A stretch of DNA of 7,337 nucleotides from Nitrospirota bacterium (GCA_015491705.1 WFVK01000071.1:1-7337); one strand, 5' to 3'; counted from the first letter of the stretch, positions 1 to 5,367 are shown. Notes: a model not told the origin generated them from the letters alone. Numbers and translations: made by a program.

Positions 1-194
1 AAGGCCCGTTTGCGCTGCTGGATAAGTACCATGACATCCGGTTCATGCTTCTGGGCGGGACCGAGATAGGCCCAAATGCGCTCCTGAGATTCTATGTACT
101 GCATGTCATTGTGCTGCCCATATCGGCCGCCGTGCTGGCTGGCGTCCATTTCTGGAGGATAAGGAAAGATGGGGGAATATCAGGACCGTTATGA
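1..194 (+). CDS. Cytochrome b6-like subunit, C-terminal end (partial, 5' truncated)
   Basis: The third reading frame is open from the window edge to a TGA at 192-194 and encodes the last ~63 residues of a cytochrome b N-terminal-type protein. The visible part reads LLGGTEIGPNALLRFYVLH and continues into a helix with a second His, then ends WRIRKDGGISGPL. The two His codons (102-104 and 147-149) are the helix D heme ligands, with 14 residues between them; that is the spacing of cytochrome b6, against 13 in mitochondrial-type cytochrome b. The protein stops just after helix D, as PetB does, and the next gene supplies the remaining helices, so cytochrome b is split. Family role: binds two b hemes in the membrane and oxidises quinol together with a Rieske protein. 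Start, Rieske gene and promoter lie outside the window. Confidence 0.88.
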   Translation, partial: GPFALLDKYHDIRFMLLGGTEIGPNALLRFYVLHVIVLPISAAVLAGVHFWRIRKDGGISGPL

Positions 195-945
195 AAGGCA
201 GGACATGACATTCAATATTCAAGACAGGAAAAAGGAGAGGGATTTCAGGATGGAAAAAAGACAGGAGAAAGAGATGTTCGTCTGGCCCGACCTCGTGGTA
301 ATGGAGTTTCTGACCGCGGTTGTGCTGACAATAATCCTGATTGTGTGGGCAGTGCTTGTCAATGCGCCGTTGCTGGAGGTGGCCAATCCCGGAATCTCTG
401 AAAACCCCTCAAAGGCCCCGTGGTACTTTGTGGGCCTGCAGGAGCTGCTGGTCTACTTTGACCCCTGGATAGCAGGGGTGATGATCCCGTCCATTATAGT
501 AATCTGCCTGATTATGATTCCGTATGTGGACATCAACCCGGGGGGAAGCGGCAGGTACACGTTCTCCCTCAGGAAGTTCGCCCTGATAAATTTCAACATA
601 GGCTTTCTCATGTGGCTGGCCCTCATCCTGACAGGGTATTTTCTCAGGGGCCCTGACTGGCAGTTGTACTGGCCGTGGGAATCATGGACAGCGGTTAAAA
701 AAGTGGAAGGGAGTCTCTGGAGCCCTGATCCTCTAACTGGCCTGGCGGGACTGGTGCTCTATTTCGGCCTCGGAATGATAATACCCCGCCTTGTAAGTCC
801 GAATTTTTACAGGAAGTGCGGCCTGATCAGGTACACGATTGTAATGCTCTCGATACTCCTGATGTACTTTGTACCCGTAAAGATATTTCTGAGGCTGGCC
901 TTCAATATCAGATATGTCCTCGTAACCCCTTGGTTTAACATATGA
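169..945 (+). CDS. Cytochrome b C-terminal / subunit IV-like protein of a quinol:cytochrome c reductase
   Basis: This is the second half of the split cytochrome b. Hydrophobic helices lie at about 46-66, 101-119, 142-159, 189-207 and 222-242, more than the three of plant PetD. The Qo-site segment is KAPWYFVGLQELLVYFDPW (82-100), where canonical proteins have PEWY; the Glu is absent and the motif reads APWY, a form I associate with menaquinol-using bacterial complexes. Start: ATG 169 overlaps the upstream gene by 26 bp, with GGAGG at 154-158. ATG 250, in frame (Met28), has AAAGGAGAGG at 231-240 and would remove an unusually charged 27-residue leader, so it is a serious alternative. The gene ends in ATGA, shared with the start of the multiheme cytochrome, which implies translational coupling and a common complex. 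Family is clear; exact start is not. Confidence 0.9.
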   Translation: MGEYQDRYERQDMTFNIQDRKKERDFRMEKRQEKEMFVWPDLVVMEFLTAVVLTIILIVWAVLVNAPLLEVANPGISENPSKAPWYFVGLQELLVYFDPWIAGVMIPSIIVICLIMIPYVDINPGGSGRYTFSLRKFALINFNIGFLMWLALILTGYFLRGPDWQLYWPWESWTAVKKVEGSLWSPDPLTGLAGLVLYFGLGMIIPRLVSPNFYRKCGLIRYTIVMLSILLMYFVPVKIFLRLAFNIRYVLVTPWFNI

Positions 946-2996
946 AATTGAGGACTGTCCATCTGATATCCATTGCCGTATTATGCCCGCTCCTGCTCGC
1001 AGTGACCCTGTGGGCCCTGTATACCGAGTATGACAGGCCCTGGATGCACTACGGCAGGGAGTTCGGGGAGATTGAGTATAAGCTCACCGGCAACGCCGCT
1101 GTGCGGTCCGGGGATGTGAAAATCCGCCAGTTGTGGCTGCGGCAGCTCGGCATAACAGACCGCTGCATGACATGCCACAGGGGCGCGGACAGGCCGCGCT
1201 TCATCCGGCAGGCGCAGCCGTTCAGGACCCATTCCGGAGACTATCTTGAAAAACATCCTGTTGAGAGGTTCGGGTGTGTTGTCTGCCATGAAGGACAGGG
1301 CCCGGCACTGACGGTTGAGGCCGCCCATGGGGTGGAGAAGAACTGGTCATGGCCCCTCCTGCGCGGCAAATTTGCCGAGGCCCGGTGCAGCAGGTGTCAT
1401 TTTATGAGCCCGGCGCTCCCCCTGGGCACGGAACTGCCGGGCGCCGCTGAATTCAGCTACGGATGGAGGCTTTTCAGGGAATACAACTGTATCGGGTGCC
1501 ATAAGCTCAGCGGCTACAGGAGGCCGGAGCATATCGGGCCCCCGCTTACGTCCATAGGCGGCAAGGTCAGAAAAAGCTGGCTTATACGGTGGCTTAAAGA
1601 CCCCCGTGCCTGCCTCCCCGGAACAAAAATGCCGGCATTCAGGCTCAGCGATGAAGAAGCCGGGTATATTGCCGATTATCTTATGGCGGGCGGCGGCACA
1701 ACACGGCAGGCACCTGCGCAGGCCGGGGATGTCCCGGATAAAACGACCGCAACAGGGGCGGTAGTGCGGCGCGGCGCCTTCCTGCTTGGTTCCCTCGGAT
1801 GCACGGGCTGCCACGCCGTAAACGGCAGGGGCGGCACCTTTGCACCGGACCTGTCGGATACAGGCGGCAAGCTGAGGCCCGGATGGCTCCTAAAGTGGCT
1901 TAAAAGGCCGCGGGCGGTCAATCCCGCTGCCCGCATGCCGGACCTTATGCTCACCCGCAGAGAGGTTCAGGCCCTGTCTGCCTATCTTATGAGCCTGAAA
2001 CGCCCCGGTTCAGGCACTGCGTCCCCTGTCGCCGGGCCGGGGAACGGGGAAAAGGCCACGCGGGGAAACATTGAAAAAGGCAGAAGGCTGGTCAGGGACC
2101 TTGGGTGCAGGGGCTGCCACGAAATCGGCGGTCTCCGTTTTCAGTACATCGCCCCGCCCCTTGACAACATAGGGGATAAAAGGACGGATGAACTCTTTTT
2201 CGGCAATATAAGCGGCATTGAAAAGAACCTGATAACCTGGCTGAAGATAAAGGTTGAGGCCCCCGGGAGGTTTTCAACGGACAAGGTGAAGGCCGTAATG
2301 CCGGATTACGGGTTTAACGACAGGCAGGCACGCGCCCTTGTGACCTTTCTTCTGGGCATAGGGGACAGGCCCGTGCCCCCGCCGTACAGGAAAACGCTGC
2401 TTGCCCCCGGGAGTATTGAAATGAGGGGCAGGGCCGTCTTTGAGAAATATAACTGCACAGGCTGCCACAGGCTCGGGGGGAAAGGCGGCGGGATCGCGCC
2501 GGAACTGGACGGCGAGGCTGAAAAGGCCAGGCCAGAGTGGCTGTTTAATTTCCTGAAAAGGCCGCACAAGATAAGGCCCTCGCCCATTCTCATGGCAAGG
2601 ATGCCGGATTTCGGCCTGCCGGACAGGGACGCGTCCACGATTGTCGAATACCTGTCTCATGTTGCAGGGGAACCCTTTCCCTTCGATTTTAAGCCGAAGC
2701 GGGAGATACGAGCGGAGGATGTAAGGGACGGAGAGAAGCTGTACAGGGAGGTCTTTGGATGCATTGCCTGCCATTCCCTGAACGGCTCCGGGGGGCAGAT
2801 AGGGCCTGACCATACAGACCTCGCCAGCCGCCTGAAGAGACCTTGGGTTGAAAAGTGGCTTAACAATCCCCTGTCCGTCAGTCCCGGTGTCAGGATGCCG
2901 GTGTTTAAATTCAGGGACTGGGAATTCGAGGCACTGACGGATTACCTCATGACGCTCGGGCAGTACAGGTTTGTTGAAATCAAAAAAGCGGATTAA
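942..2996 (+). CDS. Membrane-anchored octaheme c-type cytochrome with five tandem monoheme domains
   Basis: The protein has 684 residues. A hydrophobic N-terminal segment (about 7-27) looks like an uncleaved signal anchor, putting the rest outside the cytoplasmic membrane. There are eight CXXCH heme sites, with first Cys at 75, 112, 149, 183, 287, 389, 505 and 607. The first three are exactly 37 residues apart and form one module (RCMTCH, FGCVVCHEGQG, CSRCH) like that of cytochromes encoded next to bacterial cytochrome b/Rieske genes. The other five sit in tandem class I-like domains, each with a CXXCH, a W..WL segment and a downstream Met-Pro (Met230, 332, 453, 554, 652), the likely sixth heme ligand. 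The third repeat is ~15-20 residues longer. The start overlaps the previous stop (ATGA) and has no clear ribosome site of its own. Inferred role: takes electrons from the quinol-oxidising complex in place of cytochrome c1/f and passes them along a heme chain. Confidence 0.92.
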   Translation: MKLRTVHLISIAVLCPLLLAVTLWALYTEYDRPWMHYGREFGEIEYKLTGNAAVRSGDVKIRQLWLRQLGITDRCMTCHRGADRPRFIRQAQPFRTHSGDYLEKHPVERFGCVVCHEGQGPALTVEAAHGVEKNWSWPLLRGKFAEARCSRCHFMSPALPLGTELPGAAEFSYGWRLFREYNCIGCHKLSGYRRPEHIGPPLTSIGGKVRKSWLIRWLKDPRACLPGTKMPAFRLSDEEAGYIADYLMAGGGTTRQAPAQAGDVPDKTTATGAVVRRGAFLLGSLGCTGCHAVNGRGGTFAPDLSDTGGKLRPGWLLKWLKRPRAVNPAARMPDLMLTRREVQALSAYLMSLKRPGSGTASPVAGPGNGEKATRGNIEKGRRLVRDLGCRGCHEIGGLRFQYIAPPLDNIGDKRTDELFFGNISGIEKNLITWLKIKVEAPGRFSTDKVKAVMPDYGFNDRQARALVTFLLGIGDRPVPPPYRKTLLAPGSIEMRGRAVFEKYNCTGCHRLGGKGGGIAPELDGEAEKARPEWLFNFLKRPHKIRPSPILMARMPDFGLPDRDASTIVEYLSHVAGEPFPFDFKPKREIRAEDVRDGEKLYREVFGCIACHSLNGSGGQIGPDHTDLASRLKRPWVEKWLNNPLSVSPGVRMPVFKFRDWEFEALTDYLMTLGQYRFVEIKKAD

Positions 2997-3032
2997 AAGG
3001 GCGTTCTCAACCCCGGTGTCCTGCTGAATTTG

Positions 3033-3051
3033 CCTTAATGCGGCATAAAGG
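3033..3051. repeat. Imperfect palindrome after the cytochrome operon
   Basis: CCTTAATGC and GCATAAAGG flank a single central G; eight of nine positions pair. It contains the word GCATAAA, which recurs inverted at 3077-3083 and direct at 3109-3115. There is no space for an RNA loop without opening the inner pairs, so a DNA-level site or chance is more likely than a terminator. Confidence 0.3.
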
Positions 3052-3073
3052 GGCTCTCCCGCCTGCCGGTGAT

Positions 3074-3117
3074 GGTTTTATGCAACTGCAAGGATTGTCC
3101 TGGTAATTGCATAAACC
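3074..3117. repeat. Inverted repeat with nested dyad, next to parS
   Basis: TTTATGCAA (3077-3085) and TTGCATAAA (3107-3115) are perfect reverse complements around a 21-nt spacer. GG/CC pairs extend the stem if one T is bulged. The spacer holds a smaller dyad, AGGA-TTG-TCCT. There is no T-run after the right arm, so it is not a standard intrinsic terminator, although it lies ~80 bp after the cytochrome stop codon. It ends four bases before the parS palindrome. Confidence 0.5.
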
Positions 3118-3121
3118 GGAA

Positions 3122-3137
3122 TGTTCCACGTGGAACA
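3122..3137. other. parS: parS centromere-like site (ParB binding)
   Basis: TGTTCCACGTGGAACA is a perfect 16-bp palindrome, and the flanking A/T extends the symmetry to 18 bp (3121-3138). It fits the widely conserved bacterial parS pattern TGTTNCACGTGNAACA at every position. ParB loads here, spreads and recruits SMC for segregation of the replication origin. Known chromosomal parS sites cluster around oriC, so this region is probably origin-proximal. The site lies between the cytochrome operon and the tRNA promoter, with no parA/parB in the window. A match of this length and symmetry by chance is unlikely, but binding is not shown by sequence alone. Confidence 0.85.
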
Positions 3138-3156
3138 TCCTGAATGGAGGCGGCAG

Positions 3157-3206
3157 CCCTGCATTCCTTCGGGAGTGGCGGGGGAGGGAGCTTTTCACGT
3201 TTTTTT
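3157..3206 (+). terminator. Possible weak terminator: UUCG hairpin followed by T-rich tract
   Basis: CATTCC (3162-3167) pairs with GGAGTG (3172-3177, one G-T pair) around a stable TTCG tetraloop. CCC/GGG (3157-3159 / 3180-3182) continues the stem across a two-base internal loop. The T-rich part, with four Ts at 3192-3195 and seven at 3200-3206, begins about nine bases after the stem rather than directly. It is the best candidate I see for ending the cytochrome transcript before the tRNA promoter, but the geometry is poor. Confidence 0.3.
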
Positions 3207-3214
3207 GAGGGGCC

Positions 3215-3244
3215 TTGTTTTGAATCCATCAGGTGTTTTATAAT
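3215..3244 (+). promoter_or_regulatory. Promoter of the tRNA-Leu gene
   Basis: A perfect TATAAT -10 box lies at 3239-3244. A weak -35 (TTGTTT, 3215-3220) sits 18 bp upstream. The predicted start is near 3251, giving a ~33-nt 5' leader before the tRNA for RNase P to remove. The -10 box is convincing; the -35 matches only the TTG. Confidence 0.55.
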
Positions 3245-3283
3245 TAAGACCGGTGTGGTTGCAGCCTGACATTCCGTCGGACA

Positions 3284-3369
3284 GCCGAAGTGGTGGAACT
3301 TGGTAGACACGCACGGTTGAGGGCCGTGTGGGGCGACCCATGCGGGTTCAAATCCCGCCTTCGGCACCA
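3284..3369 (+). tRNA. tRNA-Leu (anticodon GAG), CCA encoded
   Basis: The whole cloverleaf can be drawn. The acceptor arm is GCCGAAG/CTTCGGC with discriminator A and an encoded CCA (3367-3369). The anticodon stem is CACGG/CCGTG with loop TTGAGGG, placing anticodon GAG at 3319-3321, which reads CUC and CUU leucine codons. The long variable arm (GGG-CGA-CCC) marks a class II tRNA such as Leu. The T arm is GCGGG-TTCAAAT-CCCGC. It is a single gene with its own promoter, convergent with the DUF763 gene downstream. Confidence 0.97.
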
Positions 3370-3398
3370 TTCTCTTCCCTGCCGGACTTATACGGTCA

Positions 3399-3414
3399 CG
3401 CAGGGGTGCCTGCG
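3399..3414. terminator. Short GC hairpin between tRNA-Leu and the convergent DUF763 gene
   Basis: CGCAGG (3399-3404) and CCTGCG (3409-3414) form a perfect 6-bp stem with a GGTG loop, midway between the two convergent transcription units. It could end transcription in both directions, but neither strand has a T-run after it. Confidence 0.3.
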
Positions 3415-3418
3415 CGTA

Positions 3419-4495
3419 TTACAGGTGATAGAAATCCGCCAGACGCCTGACGGCCTTTAACCTCTCCGTATTGCCCAGCCTGGCCGCCTGTATCGCCTTT
3501 TTCATTACCTCGATGGTCCTGTCATAGGTTTTCCTGTCAACGGGGAAGGGTGTGCCGTCCTTGCCGCCGTGGGCAAAACTGTATCGCGCAGGATCAGAGT
3601 AGCTCGGCGGTTTCCCGTAAATCAGCTCCGATACAAGGCTCAGTGCCCTGATCGTCCTGGGGCCTACCCCCTGTATCGCTATCAGTGTCTCGAAATCCGC
3701 CGGCTGCCTCTCATAGGTCTTTATGAGGGTGCTCCTGATCCTGGCGGGGTTGATGTCGGCGCCTGTTATATTGTGCCGTCTAGCGAGCTCCAGGTTGCCG
3801 GCGGCCTTTATTTCCCGCAGAAGCCTGTCCGGATCCTTCTTCGCCAGCTCAACGGATACCCGCCTTGCGCCTTCACTGCCTGCGGCCACCATGTTCAGCG
3901 ATGCCTGTCTCCTGTCACAGCATACGGCCTTGTGAGGCTCCACAACAAAGTCCTTTACATTATCCCCGAGCCAGTGGTACCTGCGGGCCGTCCCGTGTTG
4001 CGGGTTCATGCCCTGCTGCACCACCGCCCAGTGCATGTTTCTTGTAAAGAGAAACACATGATGATAGAGCTGATACCCGTCCTGTACCGCTGTGTTGTCC
4101 ACCTTGGCCGAGAGCCTGCTGGCGTATACAAGCCGCCGGGGTTCAAAAGAGTGTTTTTCTCCGTATGATTCTATTTCAGCGGGTGTCTTTCTCGAGGTGG
4201 AGCCTTTTCCGCCGGCCATGAATATCCCTATGTCGCCTTCAAGCCCCCTGATTCCCTCCTTTGCAGCACCGAGCACGGTCGTTGTAAGTCCGCTGGAGTG
4301 CCAGTCAAAGCCGAGTACGCAACCGAATGCCTGGAACCAGAAGGGGTCCGAGAATCTCTTTAAGATTTCTTCGGGGCTGAACTCGGATGCAAGTGCCGTT
4401 AAAATCTCCCTGGCGAGCATGGACATCCGGCTGAAAAGCCAGCGCGGGGCCTTCCCGTAGTGAAGGGGCAGTGTTGCAACGCCTGTGCGGGGCAT
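3419..4495 (-). CDS. DUF763 family protein (unknown function, HhH-like segment)
   Basis: The protein has 358 residues. I recognise the DUF763 family (found in archaea and many thermophilic or anaerobic bacteria) from RTGVATLPLHYGKAPRWLF at the N-terminus, FWFQAFGCVLGFDWHSSGLT (53-71), GGKGSTSRKTP (95-105), SAKVDNTAVQDGYQLYHHVF (129-148) and RRYHWLGDNV (171-180). These carry many invariant-looking His, Asp, Lys and Trp residues, so an enzymatic role is plausible but unknown. Residues ~270-292 (AIQGVGPRTIRALSLVSELI) resemble a helix-hairpin-helix, which hints at nucleic-acid binding; this is inference. No signal peptide or membrane segment is seen, so it is probably cytoplasmic. The ATG at 4495 is supported because the conserved family N-terminus begins directly after it. 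There is no Shine-Dalgarno sequence: the bases before ATG are TACACCC. It is transcribed alone, divergent from the rhodanese gene. Confidence 0.9.
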   Translation of the reverse strand: MPRTGVATLPLHYGKAPRWLFSRMSMLAREILTALASEFSPEEILKRFSDPFWFQAFGCVLGFDWHSSGLTTTVLGAAKEGIRGLEGDIGIFMAGGKGSTSRKTPAEIESYGEKHSFEPRRLVYASRLSAKVDNTAVQDGYQLYHHVFLFTRNMHWAVVQQGMNPQHGTARRYHWLGDNVKDFVVEPHKAVCCDRRQASLNMVAAGSEGARRVSVELAKKDPDRLLREIKAAGNLELARRHNITGADINPARIRSTLIKTYERQPADFETLIAIQGVGPRTIRALSLVSELIYGKPPSYSDPARYSFAHGGKDGTPFPVDRKTYDRTIEVMKKAIQAARLGNTERLKAVRRLADFYHL

Positions 4496-4501
4496 GGGTG
4501 T

Positions 4502-4510
4502 ATTATATCA
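4502..4510 (-). promoter_or_regulatory. Extended -10 promoter of the DUF763 gene (leaderless start)
   Basis: On the minus strand the sequence reads TGATATAAT, a perfect extended -10 element (TG-N-TATAAT). Counting seven bases beyond its last T (4502) puts +1 at 4495, the A of the ATG. No strong -35 is present; the best is CTGATG with an 18-bp spacer. The absent ribosome site and the promoter position agree on a leaderless mRNA. Confidence 0.65.
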
Positions 4511-4529
4511 GAAAGCTTTCTTCCGCATC

Positions 4530-4549
4530 AGGGGCAGGGCCTTGCCCCT
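4530..4549. repeat. 7-bp perfect inverted repeat in the divergent intergenic region
   Basis: AGGGGCA (4530-4536) and TGCCCCT (4543-4549) flank GGGCCT. It lies about 35-55 bp upstream of the DUF763 ATG, over its weak -35 region, so it could be a protein-binding site for that promoter. No T-run follows on either strand, so terminator function is unlikely. Confidence 0.4.
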
Positions 4550-4572
4550 CCGCCTTCAGGATTGATACGAGA

Positions 4573-4588
4573 TATGATGTAAATCATA
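4573..4588. promoter_or_regulatory. CRP/FNR-type regulator site upstream of the rhodanese gene
   Basis: TATGAT-GTAA-ATCATA is a perfect dyad with a 4-bp spacer and contains the FNR-family core TGAT-N4-ATCA. The full FNR consensus TTGAT-N4-ATCAA differs by one base in each half. Its centre (between 4580 and 4581) is ~40.5-41.5 bp upstream of the start predicted from the rhodanese -10 box, the standard class II activator position. The -35 there is poor, as expected for an activator-dependent promoter. Which regulator binds (FNR, Dnr/HcpR-like or other) cannot be told. Confidence 0.6.
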
Positions 4589-4605
4589 ATAATATTTTTT
4601 AATAG

Positions 4606-4614
4606 TGTTATAAT
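4606..4614 (+). promoter_or_regulatory. Extended -10 promoter of the rhodanese gene
   Basis: TGTTATAAT gives a perfect extended -10 (TATAAT at 4609-4614), with +1 predicted at ~4621 and a ~60-nt leader. At 17-bp spacing the -35 is ATAATA, a poor match. A second TATAAT at 4632-4637 could be an alternative start. Within the leader, GGCCG (4638-4642) and CGGCC (4661-4665), helped by CTTT/AAAG inside, can form a hairpin ending five bases before the AAGGAG ribosome site. Confidence 0.6.
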
Positions 4615-4680
4615 AGGATTAAATGTATCTGTATAATGGCCGGTCTTTCCCTGAAAAAGGCGGCCTGAGGAAGGAGAAAC

Positions 4681-5280
4681 ATGATGAAAAGGGCAAGGAT
4701 CATAAGTTTCACGGTGCTGGTTGCAGTGTTCACCATTGCAACTGCAACGCTTGCAATCGCGGGCAGCCAGCCGAAGTATCCCGTAAAGGGGAGGCACAAG
4801 GGCGGAGATATTACGCCGAAACAGGCATACCGGATGCTCAAAAAGGACCCCGAAAACACCTTCCTGGTGGATGTAAGAACCCGTTACGAATACCAGGATG
4901 TAGGCCATCCGGTAGGGGCATACAACATCCCCTGGCTGTTCAGCACCACCAGGGCCACAAAGAGGGGTTATGCAAAGGTGCTCAATAAAAATTTCTGCAG
5001 GGACCTGAAGGCCCGTTTCAACCCGGAGACCGACACCCTGTTGCTGTTGTGCCGCAGCGCTCAGAGGACGGTCGCGGCATCCACCGCGGCCGTGGATTGC
5101 GGATTCAGGGAGGACAGGGTGTTTAACGTGCTGGCCGGTTTCGAGGGCGACAAGGTCAGAGACAGGAACAGCCCTTACTACGGAAAGCGCAGGATTGCCG
5201 GGTGGCGTCTCGAGGGGCTGCCGTGGACATACAGGATGGATCCGAAATACATGTACCTGCCGGACCTGCAGAAGGAGTAG
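4681..5280 (+). CDS. Exported single-domain rhodanese (sulfurtransferase)
   Basis: The protein has 199 residues. MMKRAR, a hydrophobic stretch (7-26) and AIA|GSQ form a Sec signal peptide cleaved near residue 27, so it is periplasmic. The rhodanese fold is shown by FLVDVRTRYEYQDVGHPVGAYNIPW (61-85, with Asp64 and Arg66) and by the active-site loop CRSAQRT, with Cys124 as the persulfide-carrying nucleophile. The C-terminal NVLAGFEGDK and GWRLEGLPWTY are typical of periplasmic rhodaneses in sulfur-metabolising bacteria. Family role: moves sulfane sulfur to thiol or cyanide acceptors; the physiological acceptor is unknown. AAGGAG at 4671-4676 is four bases from ATG 4681 and seven from ATG 4684; the second ATG is equally likely or better. 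The gene stands alone, and the upstream FNR-like site suggests control by oxygen, nitrogen oxides or redox state. Confidence 0.9.
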   Translation: MMKRARIISFTVLVAVFTIATATLAIAGSQPKYPVKGRHKGGDITPKQAYRMLKKDPENTFLVDVRTRYEYQDVGHPVGAYNIPWLFSTTRATKRGYAKVLNKNFCRDLKARFNPETDTLLLLCRSAQRTVAASTAAVDCGFREDRVFNVLAGFEGDKVRDRNSPYYGKRRIAGWRLEGLPWTYRMDPKYMYLPDLQKE

Positions 5281-5295
5281 CGTCAGGGCCTGACG
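5281..5295 (+). terminator. Short hairpin directly after the rhodanese stop codon
   Basis: CGTCAG and CTGACG pair around GGC, starting at the base after TAG. Only TTATG follows, so any termination would be weak or Rho-assisted. It may instead protect the 3' end. Confidence 0.3.
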
Positions 5296-5332
5296 TTATG
5301 CAGGCGGAAGGGTCCCCCGTGTTGCTCCGGCA

Positions 5333-5360
5333 AACACGTTGCTATTAAAATCAACGTGTT
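5333..5360. promoter_or_regulatory. Perfect 9+9 bp inverted repeat, operator-like
   Basis: AACACGTTG (5333-5341) and CAACGTGTT (5352-5360) are exact reverse complements around the AT-rich spacer CTATTAAAAT. The left arm overlaps the -35 box (5339-5344), and the right arm ends just before the -10 of the following gene. A dimeric repressor bound here would block RNA polymerase. I cannot name the regulator. An RNA hairpin is possible but lies upstream of the predicted transcription start. Confidence 0.55.
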
Positions 5361-5367
5361 ATATTAT
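5339..5367 (+). promoter_or_regulatory. Promoter of the 126-residue orphan gene
   Basis: TTGCTA (5339-5344) and TATTAT (5362-5367) are separated by 17 bp and match the sigma-70 boxes at 4/6 and 5/6 positions. The predicted start is near 5374. An overlapping alternative is TGTTATATT (5357-5365), an extended -10. The inverted repeat at 5333-5360 covers this promoter. Confidence 0.55.

Noticed and set aside
2274..2813. 179-residue and other long minus-strand frames inside the cytochrome gene
   Set aside because: They are shadows of a GC-rich coding gene with clear heme motifs; none shows a domain or a ribosome site.
3007..3198. 63-residue minus-strand reading frame containing FHVEH
   Set aside because: That peptide is the translation of the parS palindrome. 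There is no ribosome site and no protein-like composition.
3074..3206. CRISPR-like or integron-like repeat cluster near the tRNA
   Set aside because: The dyads differ from each other, there is no regular spacing, and no integrase or attachment-site duplication at the tRNA 3' end is visible.
3035..3370. 111-residue minus-strand reading frame with AGFEPAWVAPHG-like sequence
   Set aside because: It is antisense to tRNA-Leu; this peptide recurs in databases only because the tRNA is conserved. It also crosses parS and the tRNA promoter.
3569..4460. Plus-strand frames of 199 and 122 residues opposite DUF763
   Set aside because: They are antisense to a well-supported family member, and their Pro/Ser/Cys-rich composition is typical of shadows.
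4528..4908. 126-residue minus-strand frame across the divergent promoter region
   Set aside because: It overlaps the rhodanese signal peptide and the regulatory dyads, and it has no ribosome site or recognisable domain.
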